This document shows, piece after piece, positions 9,052 through 17,955 of a stretch of DNA of 64,000 nt. Positions within the stretch are counted from its first letter, which is position 1; the number at the start of each line of letters is the position of its first letter. Source of the DNA: Providencia rettgeri (GTDB taxonomy: Bacteria; Pseudomonadota; Gammaproteobacteria; Enterobacterales; Enterobacteriaceae); NCBI GenBank assembly GCA_900455085.1, contig UGTZ01000001.1:898501-962500 (forward strand), given 5' to 3'. Under the pieces are notes generated by a model. That model was not told the DNA's origin and did no database searches. It worked only from the letters and a program-made list of their open reading frames with translations. The translations under genes were made by a program, and so were the position numbers.

Positions 9052-9090
9052 AAAAAATGCATCAAAATATCAATATTTGATGCATTTTTT
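9052..9090 (-). terminator. Rho-independent terminator after the FidL-like gene
   Basis: A perfect 15-bp stem (AAAAAATGCATCAAA with TTTGATGCATTTTTT) around a 9-nt loop, starting 17 bp past the stop of the FidL-like gene. The A/T ends give a U-run in both directions. It isolates the regulator pair from the fimbrial operon that begins further down on the same strand. Confidence 0.85.
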
Positions 9091-9107
9091 ATGGTTTTTT
9101 TTTGAAT

Positions 9108-9590
9108 TTACAGAGTGCAAATAAAAAGTGGAGAGAAATTTTCTTCAAAAATATAACTTGTATCGGTTAATTTTTTTATTTTTAAAAAATAAAGTTGATT
9201 CATTTCAGGGACTCCCCGAATATTGATTTTTCCTTGAGCCTGATCACCTGGGTCTATAAATATATTGTCAACACGTAAAAAAAAATGGTCACCTAAGTAT
9301 TCATGTTTCATCAGAAATTTTCGTGAAATAGTATAGTTATTACCATTTTCATTAATGTTTCCATTCATGATGAATGTGTGTTGGTCAGGTTTGTTTTCAT
9401 TAGGAATAACACTTAGTAGGTAAAATCCTTTTAAGGTAGAACGGTGATCAGAGATATTTATTTTTAAGGTTGTCTGACAATTTGGAATAACAGGAGTATT
9501 AATTATGTGATGAACATATAAGCTAATAAAAACTAGAGTTATAGATGTAATAAACAAAAAAAGCATTCTTGCTGATACTTTATTTGACAT
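9108..9590 (-). CDS. FidL-like membrane partner of the winged-helix regulator
   Basis: About 160 residues: a short cytoplasmic N-terminus, one membrane span near 7-27 (LFLFITSITLVFISLYVHHI), and a periplasmic domain. I start it at the internal ATG (MSNKVSARM); an upstream GTG at 9602 is possible. Either start overlaps the end of the regulator gene, so the two are translationally coupled. The layout, a small single-span protein after a ToxR-like regulator, is that of FidL beside MarT in Salmonella and of ToxS beside ToxR. It probably stabilises or tunes the regulator's periplasmic domain. Family placement is by architecture and context. Confidence 0.55.
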   Translation of the reverse strand: MSNKVSARMLFLFITSITLVFISLYVHHIINTPVIPNCQTTLKINISDHRSTLKGFYLLSVIPNENKPDQHTFIMNGNINENGNNYTISRKFLMKHEYLGDHFFLRVDNIFIDPGDQAQGKINIRGVPEMNQLYFLKIKKLTDTSYIFEENFSPLFICTL

Positions 9591-10398
9591 AAAAATTCTC
9601 ACAGCTCACAGTTGCTCTCTCTTTCGGTATTGTTGGGCAATACGACAAAAATAGGAAATTGTCATATAAATTTTTATCATTCGCAACGATACCAACGTTA
9701 TAATAAAAAACAGTTGCTGGCTTTTTACAATCAAGGTTTAATTTTGTTAGTTCATTTTTAATTGTCGCAAAGCTGATGGTTGTTGTATCGGGTTTATGGT
9801 AACTATTAATGTAGCGGATACTGCATTGATCGATACGACCAACTTCAGGATATTCTGTTCGGCTTGCAAAGAAATAACTTTTAAATAGGTATAATAAGCA
9901 AAAAATAATGAGTCCAATAAGTGAGATTTCAACATACCGGTTATTCAGCATGTAGTTTTTTTTATTTTCGTTTGCTTGGGGGGGAGTCCCTTCGGGTGCT
10001 TTTGATGAAGAACCTAGTTCAACCTCAGTAGTGAGCAATTCTTTGTCATTATTATCCTTTATTTCCTCACGCTCATTCTCAATTTTCAGGTCAGCAGAAA
10101 ACTTAATCCCAACTTTAGGGACTGTTGTGATAATTTCTTCATCAGAAAAGGAAGATAAATGGCGTCTAAGTACAGAAACACTACTATTCAGGTTATTATC
10201 AGAGACAACTTGGTTATGTTCCTCCCAAACCCGACGTAATATGGTTTCTCGGTCAACGATATCATGATTGTTTTGCACTAAGACTAATAACAAGCGATTT
10301 AGCGTGGTCGTTAGCTTTAAGGCATTATTAATATCGTCGGTATATAACAGCCCCTGATGACTGTCATAATTAATATGATTATTAATCAAATAGTTCAT
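9580..10398 (-). CDS. Membrane-anchored winged-helix regulator (MarT/CadC/ToxR type)
   Basis: A 272-residue protein. Residues about 1-100 form an OmpR-type winged helix (ILRRVWEEHNQVVSDNNLNS then SVSVLRRHLS and TTVPKVGIKF, the usual trans_reg_C end). A hydrophilic linker follows, one membrane span near 153-173 (ISLIGLIIFCLLYLF), and a periplasmic domain of about 95 residues with four cysteines. Such proteins sense the periplasm and bind DNA from the membrane. The immediate neighbours are a FidL-like partner and the fimbrial operon, so control of the fimbriae is the likely role, by analogy with MarT activating misL. Confidence 0.75.
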   Translation of the reverse strand: MNYLINNHINYDSHQGLLYTDDINNALKLTTTLNRLLLVLVQNNHDIVDRETILRRVWEEHNQVVSDNNLNSSVSVLRRHLSSFSDEEIITTVPKVGIKFSADLKIENEREEIKDNNDKELLTTEVELGSSSKAPEGTPPQANENKKNYMLNNRYVEISLIGLIIFCLLYLFKSYFFASRTEYPEVGRIDQCSIRYINSYHKPDTTTISFATIKNELTKLNLDCKKPATVFYYNVGIVANDKNLYDNFLFLSYCPTIPKERATVSCENFYVK

Positions 10399-10711
10399 TT
10401 TTAGATTGATTGTATTTATAGGAAAAATATTTATATTATTTGAGTTTATACCTGTTATTTATGTTATGTCAATTAAGCATATTTAGTGTAATTTTAAAAA
10501 TCCTTAAAAATCAGTTGGTTGGGTTTTTGTTTACGCATGTTATGTTTAAAGGTGGGAGGCTAAAGGAGTATTTGTTTTTCCAGAAAAACACTATCCTTTA
10601 AAAATTATACAAAATAACTAATAATTTATATGTATAAAAAATTTCAGACTGAAACATTTTATGAGGAGTAAGTCTGTTGCTAGCTATTATTTTGACTAAA
10701 CGATGAGATAT
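10399..10711. other. Intergenic gap upstream of the winged-helix regulator
   Basis: About 310 bp of A+T-rich DNA between the regulator start and the hpaC terminator. It should hold the regulator promoter. I see no ORF, repeat or clear operator in it. Confidence 0.4.
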
Positions 10712-10715
10712 AAAA

Positions 10716-10743
10716 AAATAGCCTCAAATATAAGAGGCTATTT
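10716..10743 (-). terminator. Terminator of the hpaBC operon
   Basis: A 10-bp stem (AAATAGCCTC with GAGGCTATTT) and 8-nt loop, 19 bp beyond the hpaC stop. Read on the minus strand it is followed by a run of T (A-run 10712-10718), a standard rho-independent terminator. Confidence 0.88.
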
Positions 10744-10762
10744 AATATAAATACTTTACCAA

Positions 10763-11281
10763 TTAAGCGGTTGGCTCAAGGATTTGGTGCATAACAGGAT
10801 GGAATTTACGTTTAAAGTAAACGAGACCATGCCCTGTATCGTTAACAATGATTTGTTTCATTTCAACCATGTAGACAGAGTGCGTACCAATATCTTGCAC
10901 TTGTGTAATTTCACCTTCTAAATTAGCAAGAGAACCTTTTAATTGAGGTTGTTGTAAGAGGCCTTTTTCCCATACATTCCAGCTAAAACGCTCTTCCATT
11001 GTGGAACCTTTCATCCCAGCAAAATGGCACGCTAACTCTTCTTGGTCATGGCTCAGCACGTTCACGCACAGGCGGCCATTCTTTTGAAAAACCGCATTCA
11101 TTGCACTGTTGCGGTTGACACAGACCATCAAAGTGGGTGGCGTATCTGTAACTGAACAGACTGCGGTAGCTGTAATTCCACAGCGACCCTCAGTCCCATC
11201 CGTGGTGACGATATTGACTGCTGCACCAAGACTTGCCATCGCATCTCTGAAACGCAGGCGATGTTCATTTTCTAAAGACAT
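10763..11281 (-). CDS. hpaC: 4-hydroxyphenylacetate 3-monooxygenase reductase
   Basis: A 172-residue flavin reductase, full length for HpaC. It uses NADH to reduce FAD that diffuses to HpaB. Visible are the flavin-reductase start (LRFRDAMASLGAAVNIVTTD), the RCGITATAVCSVTDTPPTLM stretch around residues 33-52 that binds flavin, CVNRNSAMN, and the DIGTHSVYMVEM motif near 131-142. The gene follows hpaB by 19 bp and ends at a terminator, so hpaBC is a two-gene unit as in E. coli W. Confidence 0.93.
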   Translation of the reverse strand: MSLENEHRLRFRDAMASLGAAVNIVTTDGTEGRCGITATAVCSVTDTPPTLMVCVNRNSAMNAVFQKNGRLCVNVLSHDQEELACHFAGMKGSTMEERFSWNVWEKGLLQQPQLKGSLANLEGEITQVQDIGTHSVYMVEMKQIIVNDTGHGLVYFKRKFHPVMHQILEPTA

Positions 11282-11300
11282 TTTGACCTCCTGCTGCCGA

Positions 11301-12863
11301 CTATTTCAGCAGCGAATCTAACTGATTAATATCATTGTTGTTATGCAGGTGTGGACGTTTCCATCCATGTTGATCGTAATCTGATAAGCAGCGATCAACC
11401 ATATCTGTCATGGCTTTCATATTGCCAGAACCTTGTGCATGACGCAGACATTGCAGACGAATTTCGTCTTGGCTTCCTGCGTAGTTAATTTCATACAATT
11501 CATGGCGCCCACCAAATTCACTACCAATAGCATCCCACATTAACTTAAGGATCTTGATGCGTTCAACGTGATCCATTCCGTTCGAACCGCGAACATATTT
11601 CGCTAAATACTTATCAATTTCAGGATTATTCATATCACGAACGCTTGATGGCAGATAAATCAAACCACTTGTTACGTTACTTTCAATGATATTCTTGATT
11701 TTGGTGTAAGCCATTGGTGCCATAACTCGATAAGTTTGGATAGCTTGGGTATCCGGTAAGAATGCACCGCCTTCCCAGGCTTTGGCTTCAGAAGTCATTG
11801 CGTCAGTCAAGGACCAGAACAGGTTACGCCACGCAACCACTTCACCTAAATCTGCTTGTACACCACGGAAATCAATAACACCTGTACATTCTAAACTTTT
11901 TTGTAACAATCCGGTAATGAAGTCTAATTTAACCGCTAAGCGGACACAAGCTTGTAATGGGAATAAACGTGCGAATCCACCTTGGACAGCCCAATTACGT
12001 GCACGGTCAAAGTCACGGTAGATCAGGACGTTTTCCCATGGAATTAACACGTGATCCATCACCAAGATGGCATCATTTTCATCGAAACGGCTGGAAAGTG
12101 GGTAATCAAATGGTGCGCCTGTTGCGCCAGCCACTAATTCATAAGATGCACGTGAGATTAATTTCACACCGTCTGCGTCCATTGGGGCAACAAACATCAG
12201 GGCAAAATCAGGGTTATTTCCCATTACTTGTGCAGAGCCAAAACCGATAAAGTTATAGTGTGTTAATGCGGAGTTGGTCGCAACGACTTTCGCACCACTG
12301 ACGATAATCCCTGCATCTGTCTCTTTTTCGAGTTTGATATAAACATCTTTCACTTCATCAGCGGGCTTATGACGATCAATCGGTGGGTTAACGATCGCAT
12401 GGTTAAAGTACAGACCGCTTTCTTGAATGCGTTTGTACCAATTGCGCGCGTTATCTGCAAATTGGCCATAATATTCAGGGTTTGCACCTAAACAGCTGGC
12501 GAATGCCGCCTTATAGTCTGGAGTGCGTCCCATCCATCCGTAGCTCTGGCGTGACCAATCTGCGATAGCATCACGTTGTTGGCGTAATTCTTCTGGGCTG
12601 GTTGCGAAACGGAAGAATTTGTGAGTGTATCCACCGTTACCTGTGTCGGTATTCCAGCAAAGCTGGTCATGAGTCGTTTTATCATGAAGCGCATCATATA
12701 ACTGTCCTATTGAAGCTGCAGAGTTACGAAAAGCTGGATGAGTAGTGACATCTTTCACACGCTCGCCATAAATATAGATTTCACGGCCATCTTGTAGGCT
12801 TTTTAAGTATTCTTGGCTATTAAAAGGGCGTTTAGCATCTGAACGAAAATCTTCTGGTTTCAT
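11301..12863 (-). CDS. hpaB: 4-hydroxyphenylacetate 3-monooxygenase, oxygenase subunit
   Basis: A 520-residue FADH2-dependent monooxygenase, the expected length. It hydroxylates 4-hydroxyphenylacetate to 3,4-dihydroxyphenylacetate (homoprotocatechuate), the entry step of the pathway. The N-terminus MKPEDFRSDAKRPFNSQEYL and the segments FNHAIVNPPIDRHKP and IVSGAKVVATNSALTHYNF are those of enterobacterial HpaB (acyl-CoA dehydrogenase fold). It pairs with hpaC 19 bp downstream. In E. coli this unit is activated by HpaA with the substrate bound and is CRP-dependent; here the promoter region is the 520-bp gap upstream. Confidence 0.96.
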   Translation of the reverse strand: MKPEDFRSDAKRPFNSQEYLKSLQDGREIYIYGERVKDVTTHPAFRNSAASIGQLYDALHDKTTHDQLCWNTDTGNGGYTHKFFRFATSPEELRQQRDAIADWSRQSYGWMGRTPDYKAAFASCLGANPEYYGQFADNARNWYKRIQESGLYFNHAIVNPPIDRHKPADEVKDVYIKLEKETDAGIIVSGAKVVATNSALTHYNFIGFGSAQVMGNNPDFALMFVAPMDADGVKLISRASYELVAGATGAPFDYPLSSRFDENDAILVMDHVLIPWENVLIYRDFDRARNWAVQGGFARLFPLQACVRLAVKLDFITGLLQKSLECTGVIDFRGVQADLGEVVAWRNLFWSLTDAMTSEAKAWEGGAFLPDTQAIQTYRVMAPMAYTKIKNIIESNVTSGLIYLPSSVRDMNNPEIDKYLAKYVRGSNGMDHVERIKILKLMWDAIGSEFGGRHELYEINYAGSQDEIRLQCLRHAQGSGNMKAMTDMVDRCLSDYDQHGWKRPHLHNNNDINQLDSLLK

Positions 12864-13328
12864 GTCTACCTCGTTATCTCACAATGAGGGCTTGCATTGA
12901 TAGGGTATAAAGGTTGCAAGCGAATATGTTAATTTTATGTTTATTTTGCGTTTCTTAATTGAATCGTTTTTCGAGGGGGTTTTAAAGAGATTTTCTAAAG
13001 GTTCGCTGGTACTTTTCGTTGAAAATTGTTCTTTGTGAAAGAAATGTGATCACTTCGATGTTTTGATATTAATGTAATGCTTAATCTCATTTTTAACATA
13101 TTGATTATTATTCAATAATAAAATTATTTCTATATTAATGTTAATTATATTATTTTTTATAATTGTTCTTTTTTTAATCTTTGTATTCACTTTTGGTTAA
13201 GCATTATTGGTATTTTTACAAAGTTAAAACGAAATTTATAAAATATCAAAAATGTTTTTAAAATGTAACGTGATTTGAGGGCGTAACAGTTTATCGAGAT
13301 AAACTTGAAGAGGATTTGATATACAGCT
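12864..13328 (-). promoter_or_regulatory. hpaBC upstream regulatory region
   Basis: About 465 bp of very A+T-rich sequence between hpaB and hpaA. By analogy with E. coli W it contains the HpaA-activated hpaBC promoter and probably CRP and IHF sites. I cannot assign individual sites with confidence and see no ORF. Confidence 0.45.
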
Positions 13329-13387
13329 AAGGAGCTATTGATGATTTTTTCTCAGAAATAAGAATAAAATCACTAAGGCTCCTTTTT
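13329..13387. other. Long hairpin at the 3' end of hpaA
   Basis: AAGGAGC at 13329-13335 pairs with GCTCCTT at 13378-13384, with an inner TGATTTT/AAAATCA pairing between. It overlaps the reconstructed hpaA stop. A T-run follows on the plus strand, not on the hpaA strand, so its role as hpaA terminator is uncertain. Confidence 0.4.
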
Positions 13388-14277
13388 AATGAAGGTTTTG
13401 TTCCCGCCATAGGCTAGGAGAGCATCCGACTAATCGGTTAAAAAAACGAGCAAAATAGGCGGGGTCTTTGAAACCGAGCTGGTAGGCAATCTCTGAAACG
13501 GGGGCTATCGGAAAACAGTAACATCCGCTTGGCTTCTCGCAATATTCTGTCAAAAATTAACCTTTTCGGTGGCCGGTTAGCGAACCGCCGGCACATATCT
13601 TTAAGGCGTGACTCCGTAACATCAAGTTTTTTGGCATATTCAGGCACTGCGAGGTGTTCATGATAGTGTAAGTCAATAAGCTGATTAAACCGCTGGAATA
13701 GGCGGTGTTCGCCTCTAACCCCTGTTGTTGGGTGCTCATCAAGTGGAATAGAGCGCAGTAGAAAGGTAAATAGCGCTTGGGCTAAAGAGGCAAGAACTTG
13801 GTCTTTGCCTGTATGGTTATTAGCCGATTCACGAGCCATTAATGCCCAGTAATGGTTAAAGGTATCGATATCATCAGGCTTATCGGCAACAGATAAACAA
13901 ATAGCAGGAATATCGACCAAATCTGGATTGGCAGGGTACAGTGAGCCAAGAAGCGGGGTGATCAGGTCTTGCCGTACGGTGAGTACGTGGCCGTCAGTGT
14001 CTTCTTGAGTGAAAAATGCATGTGCAACCGAAGGGGGCGTAAGAATAAATAGCGGGGCTTGAACAGAATAGCGTGACTCATCGAGCTGCAAAGTAATATG
14101 GCCGGTAACCAAATAGTGCAACTGAAAGAAACCATCATGGCGATGAGCTTGCATGTCGCGACCAAAGAAGGCGGCCATGTTGCCAAAGGTTTGGTAGTGG
14201 ACGTCGTCGGTGCCTTGGGTTTCGTCGTAGTCTGTACTGATGTCTATATTGGTAATTAAAGTTGAGTTACCCTTCAT
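13386..14277 (-). pseudogene. hpaA: AraC-family activator HpaA, C-terminal frameshift
   Basis: The AraC/XylS activator of hpaBC: N-terminal cupin effector domain (QAHRHDGFFQLHYLVTGHIT, about 40-60) and C-terminal double helix-turn-helix. The first HTH is intact (YAKKLDVTESRLKDMCRRF). After LLFSDSP the frame as written runs to RFRDCLPARF and stops. Shifting one base at the G5 run 13500-13504 restores VSEIAYQLGFKDPAYFARFF and NRLVGCSPSLWREQNLH ending at 13386, the standard second HTH. The total then fits exactly one extra base. I start at ATG 14277 (MKGNSTLI); an ATG at 14313 would translate an ERIC repeat. Unless this is a sequencing indel, second-HTH DNA binding and hpaBC activation should be lost. 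Confidence 0.75.
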
Positions 14278-14390
14278 TCTTCGGCTCGCAGCGTTGTTGG
14301 CCTCACAAGCCAACCCTAGTCACATACTTCAGTATGCTCCTAGGGATTAACTTGCTTGCCGCCTAGCTGCAAGCCAAATTATTTTGGGTA
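14271..14390. repeat. ERIC (IRU) element
   Basis: About 120 bp, palindromic overall, between hpaA and hpaX. It shows the ERIC hallmarks: CTTCGGCTCGCAGCG-GTTGGC at the left, central CCTAGTCACATAC-TATGCTCCTAGGG, and GCCGCCTAGCTGCAAGCC-AATTATTT at the right. It runs into the 5' end of hpaA and supplies a false upstream in-frame ATG for that gene. Confidence 0.82.
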
Positions 14391-14423
14391 ACACCCTTTA
14401 ATAATTATTTGCAGCGTAAGTTA

Positions 14424-14458
14424 TTAAAACATTTAAAACATCAAAACATCAAAACATT
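14424..14458. repeat. Short tandem repeat (AAAACATY units)
   Basis: Four near-identical 8-9-bp units, AAAACATT/TAAAACATC/AAAACATC/AAAACATT, directly abutting the 3' end of hpaX. Too short and imperfect to suggest a function; possibly a slippage product beside the ERIC. Confidence 0.6.
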
Positions 14459-15824
14459 AAGGTGTTGCTCTTGGTCTTGAGTTTTTCATTGGGATAGCAA
14501 TGACTAACAGCGCGCCGACCACCAGCAAACCAGCCACAAAATACAGGCCTGAGTTAAAGCTACCGGTTTGGTCTTTTAGCCAACCAATTAACAGTGGACT
14601 GACGGCAGAACCTATATTACCTGTTGCGTTGATAACAGCAATACCGATAGCACGAGCACGTAGACTGATTGATTGGTCTGGCGTTGTCCAGAACACAGCC
14701 ATTGCAGTAAATGAACCCGTTGATGCCATGATGATACCAATCAATTGAATGACTGGATGGCTAGTCATCGCCGCGAGCACCCACCCCGCTGCTGCAAATA
14801 AGTACGGTAAGGCGGTGTGCATTTTCCGTTCTTGTAACCGGTCAGAGCGGCGGCTCCAATAGATCATCCCAAGAATAGTACAAAACTGTGGGATGGCAGT
14901 TAACAGCCCAATCATGGCATTACTACTGCCTTGATTGAAGCTTTGCATAATTTGCGGAGTCCAAATATTGATGGCACTTAATGTATTGGTTAAACAGAAG
15001 TAGGCCACGGTATACATCAGAATGACTGGAGTGAAAATTTCTTTCCATAAGCTTTTGTTTTGCATAGCCGTATGGCTTTTTGAACCATGAGGTTGCACAA
15101 GCTCTAGTTGGTCCTGGTCCATCATTTCTTGCAATGTGTCTTTATCTTCTTGGGTCAGCCATTTGGCTTTCTTTGGTGAATCATCCAAATAGAACCAAAC
15201 CAACACACCGAGGATCACTGATGGAAAACCTTCTAATAGGAACAGCCATTGCCAGCCTTTTAGGTTTAAAATGCCATCCATGCCTAAAATATAACCAGAA
15301 GCTAATGAACCGAATGCCATGGTGACTGGCATCGCAATCATAAATAAGGCATTAGCACGAGCACGGAAATAGGCAGGGAACCAGTAAGTTAAATAAACTA
15401 AAATCCCCGGTAAGAAGCCAGCTTCAGCGATACCCACTAACATCCGTAGGACGTATAAACTGGTTGGCCCTGTGGCAAACATGGTGGCTGTAGAAGCGAT
15501 ACCCCAAAGTACCATGATGGTGGCTATCCAGCGGCGAGCCCCAACAATCCCTAACATGATGTTACTTGGAATACCAAAAATCACATAAGTGGCATAGAAC
15601 AAGGTGGCTGCTAAGCCAAACATGGTGGAAGTTAGGCCGATATCTTTCCCCATAGTTAGACCTGCAAAGCCGATATTAATACGGTCTAAGAAAGAAAAAA
15701 CAAACAGCACAAATAAAAATACAATGAGACGTTTAAATAGTTTATTAATCACCCGCTGCTGCGGTTCGGTTAAATTTTTATGTTGTTCAGCAGGGTTAGT
15801 GCTTGCAAGTTGTTGATTACTCAT
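14457..15824 (-). CDS. hpaX: 4-hydroxyphenylacetate permease (MFS)
   Basis: A 455-residue transporter of the anion:cation symporter branch of the MFS with 12 membrane spans. The family motif is visible after the first span (FSFLDRINIGFAGLTMGKDI, about 44-63), and the central cytoplasmic loop is at about 215-255. HpaX imports 4-hydroxyphenylacetate and related aromatic acids by proton symport. It lies between hpaI and hpaA exactly as in E. coli W, separated by 163 bp from hpaI, enough for its own promoter. Confidence 0.92.
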   Translation of the reverse strand: MSNQQLASTNPAEQHKNLTEPQQRVINKLFKRLIVFLFVLFVFSFLDRINIGFAGLTMGKDIGLTSTMFGLAATLFYATYVIFGIPSNIMLGIVGARRWIATIMVLWGIASTATMFATGPTSLYVLRMLVGIAEAGFLPGILVYLTYWFPAYFRARANALFMIAMPVTMAFGSLASGYILGMDGILNLKGWQWLFLLEGFPSVILGVLVWFYLDDSPKKAKWLTQEDKDTLQEMMDQDQLELVQPHGSKSHTAMQNKSLWKEIFTPVILMYTVAYFCLTNTLSAINIWTPQIMQSFNQGSSNAMIGLLTAIPQFCTILGMIYWSRRSDRLQERKMHTALPYLFAAAGWVLAAMTSHPVIQLIGIIMASTGSFTAMAVFWTTPDQSISLRARAIGIAVINATGNIGSAVSPLLIGWLKDQTGSFNSGLYFVAGLLVVGALLVIAIPMKNSRPRATP

Positions 15825-15987
15825 ATTGTAGGGCCCTCAATTCTTTCTTTTGCAGATTATTATAGGTACAAGGGACTAGTAGGCAGTCATGGTGCTGTCT
15901 GCCCTATATTGCGATATTGATTTTTTATTTATCTAATTAAGTTATTTGTCTGTAGGGTTAAAATTAACTTATTTAGAGATAGCTTTA

Positions 15988-16794
15988 TTAATAAACACTG
16001 GGTGCACTCGAGGTCACCTCTGAAACTGTTTTACCAAACTTTGCTGCTAGTGCTTCTGCGGTACGTGCCAGTAGCGTGGTGTCGACCCCGACGGCAACAA
16101 ATAGTGCGCCGAGTTTAAGATAATGTTCGGCAACATCTGGGGCTGCCATTAAAATACCTGGTGCCAAGCCAGCCTCACGAATTTGGACAATCGCTTTTTC
16201 TATCGCAGCTTTGACTTCTGGGTGGTTAGGGTTGCCTGAAAAGCCCATATCTGCACTAAGATCCGCAGGGCCGATAAACACGCCATCGACACCTTCAACT
16301 TTTAAGATCTCAGGAAGATTATTCATGGCTTCACGGGTTTCAACCTGTACTATCACGCACATTTCATCATTGGCACGAGTTAAATAATTAGGTACTCGGT
16401 TCCAGCGAGAAGCGCGAGCTAAAGCACTGCCGACACCACGGATCCCTGCGGGTGGATAACGCGTTGCGCGTACCGCTTGCTTGGCTTGCTCTGCATTTTG
16501 CACCATTGGCAGCAACAACGTTTGTGCGCCAATATCTAGCAATTGCTTAATGATAACTGGATCATTCCATGGCGGACGAACGACGGGTTGTGACGGATAA
16601 GGGGCAATAGCTTGTAACTGAGATAAGGTCGTTTGCACATTATTTGGTGCATGTTCACCATCAATTAATAACCAGTCGAAGCCTGCACCGGCAAGTAATT
16701 CAGCACTATATGGGCTGCACAAGCCAAGCCATAAACCAATTTGCGGTTGGCCACTTTTTAAGGCTTTCTTGAATTTATTTTCTAACAGATCCAT
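15988..16794 (-). CDS. hpaI: 4-hydroxy-2-oxoheptanedioate aldolase
   Basis: A 268-residue class II pyruvate aldolase. It splits 4-hydroxy-2-oxoheptane-1,7-dioate into pyruvate and succinate semialdehyde, the last hpa step. The HpcH/HpaI signature is intact: LLIDGEHAPNN (catalytic His near 48), VRPPWNDP, the metal-binding Glu in VIVQVETREA and Asp in FIGPADLSADMG. It starts 9 bp after hpaH and shares its operon. A GabD homologue two genes upstream would take the semialdehyde to succinate. Confidence 0.95.
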   Translation of the reverse strand: MDLLENKFKKALKSGQPQIGLWLGLCSPYSAELLAGAGFDWLLIDGEHAPNNVQTTLSQLQAIAPYPSQPVVRPPWNDPVIIKQLLDIGAQTLLLPMVQNAEQAKQAVRATRYPPAGIRGVGSALARASRWNRVPNYLTRANDEMCVIVQVETREAMNNLPEILKVEGVDGVFIGPADLSADMGFSGNPNHPEVKAAIEKAIVQIREAGLAPGILMAAPDVAEHYLKLGALFVAVGVDTTLLARTAEALAAKFGKTVSEVTSSAPSVY

Positions 16795-16803
16795 GGGGAT
16801 TCC

Positions 16804-17607
16804 TTATACAAATCGGCAGCTAATGGAACCCATATTGCCGTAGTCAACATGGAATACATCGCCTTTACGAGCAGGGACAGGGCGTGTAAATGAACCACCT
16901 AAAATAATTTGGCCTGGCTCAAGTTGCACATTATGCGGTGCTAATTTGTTCGCTAGCCATGCCACACCATTCGCTGGGTGATTGAGTACAGCCGCTGCTA
17001 CACCGGATTCTTCAATGACACCATTGCGATAGAGCAGGGCGCTGATCCAGCGCATATCCAAATCGCGTGGCTTGATTGGTCTGCCACCTAAAATTACTGC
17101 GCCATTTGCTGCGTTATCTGAAATGGTATCGAACACTTTGCGTGGGCGATTGGTTTCAGGGTCAACGTTGTGGCAACGTGCATCAATTAGCTCAAGTGCT
17201 GGGATCACATAATCAGTCGCGTTATACACATCAAAGATGGTGCAGTTTGGCCCGCGTAATGGCTTTGCGAGTACGAAAGCTAATTCAACTTCAATGCGTG
17301 GCACGATAAAGCGGTCTGTTGGAATATCACAGCCGTCATCAAAAAACATATCGTCAAGAAGCGCGCCGTAATCAGGTTCATCAATCTGTGAACTGGCTTG
17401 CATTGCTTTAGACGTCAGCCCAATTTTATGGCCTTTTAACACGCGTCCTTCAGCAATTTTCACGCCAACCCACTCTTTTTGAATAGCATAAGCATCGTCG
17501 ATCGTCATTTCTGGGTGATCGAGTGAGATCTGACGAATTTGCTCACGTGATTTTTCAGCCTGATTTAGGCGCTGTGCGATTTGCGATATGACATCTTTTT
17601 GTAACAT
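16804..17607 (-). CDS. hpaH: 2-oxo-hept-4-ene-1,7-dioate hydratase
   Basis: A 267-residue hydratase of the FAH-related MhpD/HpaH family, same length as the E. coli protein. It adds water to 2-oxohept-4-ene-1,7-dioate to give the HpaI substrate, with Mg2+. Diagnostic stretches are KGHKIGLTSKAMQASSQI, the metal-ligand region PRIEVELAFVLAKPL (about 104-118), and the C-terminal VDYGNMGSISCRFV. It is followed 9 bp on by hpaI. Two ERIC elements lie upstream, between it and gabD. Confidence 0.95.
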   Translation of the reverse strand: MLQKDVISQIAQRLNQAEKSREQIRQISLDHPEMTIDDAYAIQKEWVGVKIAEGRVLKGHKIGLTSKAMQASSQIDEPDYGALLDDMFFDDGCDIPTDRFIVPRIEVELAFVLAKPLRGPNCTIFDVYNATDYVIPALELIDARCHNVDPETNRPRKVFDTISDNAANGAVILGGRPIKPRDLDMRWISALLYRNGVIEESGVAAAVLNHPANGVAWLANKLAPHNVQLEPGQIILGGSFTRPVPARKGDVFHVDYGNMGSISCRFV

Positions 17608-17630
17608 CTTATTTTCCTTTTGTACCTCAG

Positions 17631-17760
17631 CTCGTCATACTTCGAGCTATAACTGCGTTAGCTTCATGATAGGCTTGCGCCTATCCCCTAGTCACACGGG
17701 TATGCTCCTAAGGGATTAGTCTCATTTACTGCCTTGTTCTAACTCGAATTATTTAGAGCT
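17631..17760. repeat. ERIC (IRU) element, first of a tandem pair
   Basis: About 130 bp upstream of hpaH with the typical ERIC layout: CGTCATACTTCGAGCTATAA, ACTGCGTTAGCTTC, central CCCCTAGTCACAC-GTATGCTCCTAAGGG, then GCCTTGTTCTAACTCGAATT. It is nearly identical to the next copy 30 bp away. Confidence 0.88.
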
Positions 17761-17789
17761 AACAAAGAGGCTCTAAAATCATTTGTTCA

Positions 17790-17916
17790 GGCCATACTTC
17801 GAGCTATAACTGCGTTAGCTTCACGATAGGCTTGGCCTATCCCCTAGTCACACGGGTATGCTCCTAAGGGATTAGTCTCATTTGCCGCCTTGTTCTAACT
17901 CGAATTATTTAGAGCT
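17790..17916. repeat. ERIC (IRU) element, second of a tandem pair
   Basis: A direct repeat of the element at 17631-17760, differing at only a few positions (for example GGCTTGGCC in place of GGCTTGCGCC). The close identity points to a recent local duplication. Both copies lie in the 350-bp gabD-hpaH gap and would be transcribed into the hpa mRNA as long hairpins. Confidence 0.88.
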
Positions 17917-17955
17917 AAGATTTTAAAAGCGAAGACCGCCAGCTAATGTGTCTTT

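Noticed and set aside
8706..9107. Phase-variable invertible promoter as in the Proteus mrp operon
   Set aside because: The only long inverted repeat (9052-9090) is a terminator hairpin; no second pair flanks a promoter and no recombinase gene is present nearby.
11782..12250. Plus-strand ORFs inside hpaB and similar open frames opposite other genes
   Set aside because: They are antisense shadows with no ribosome site, family resemblance or independent context.
13329..13387. Rho-independent terminator of hpaA
   Set aside because: The T-run lies on the plus-strand side, not on the hpaA strand; kept only as an unexplained hairpin.
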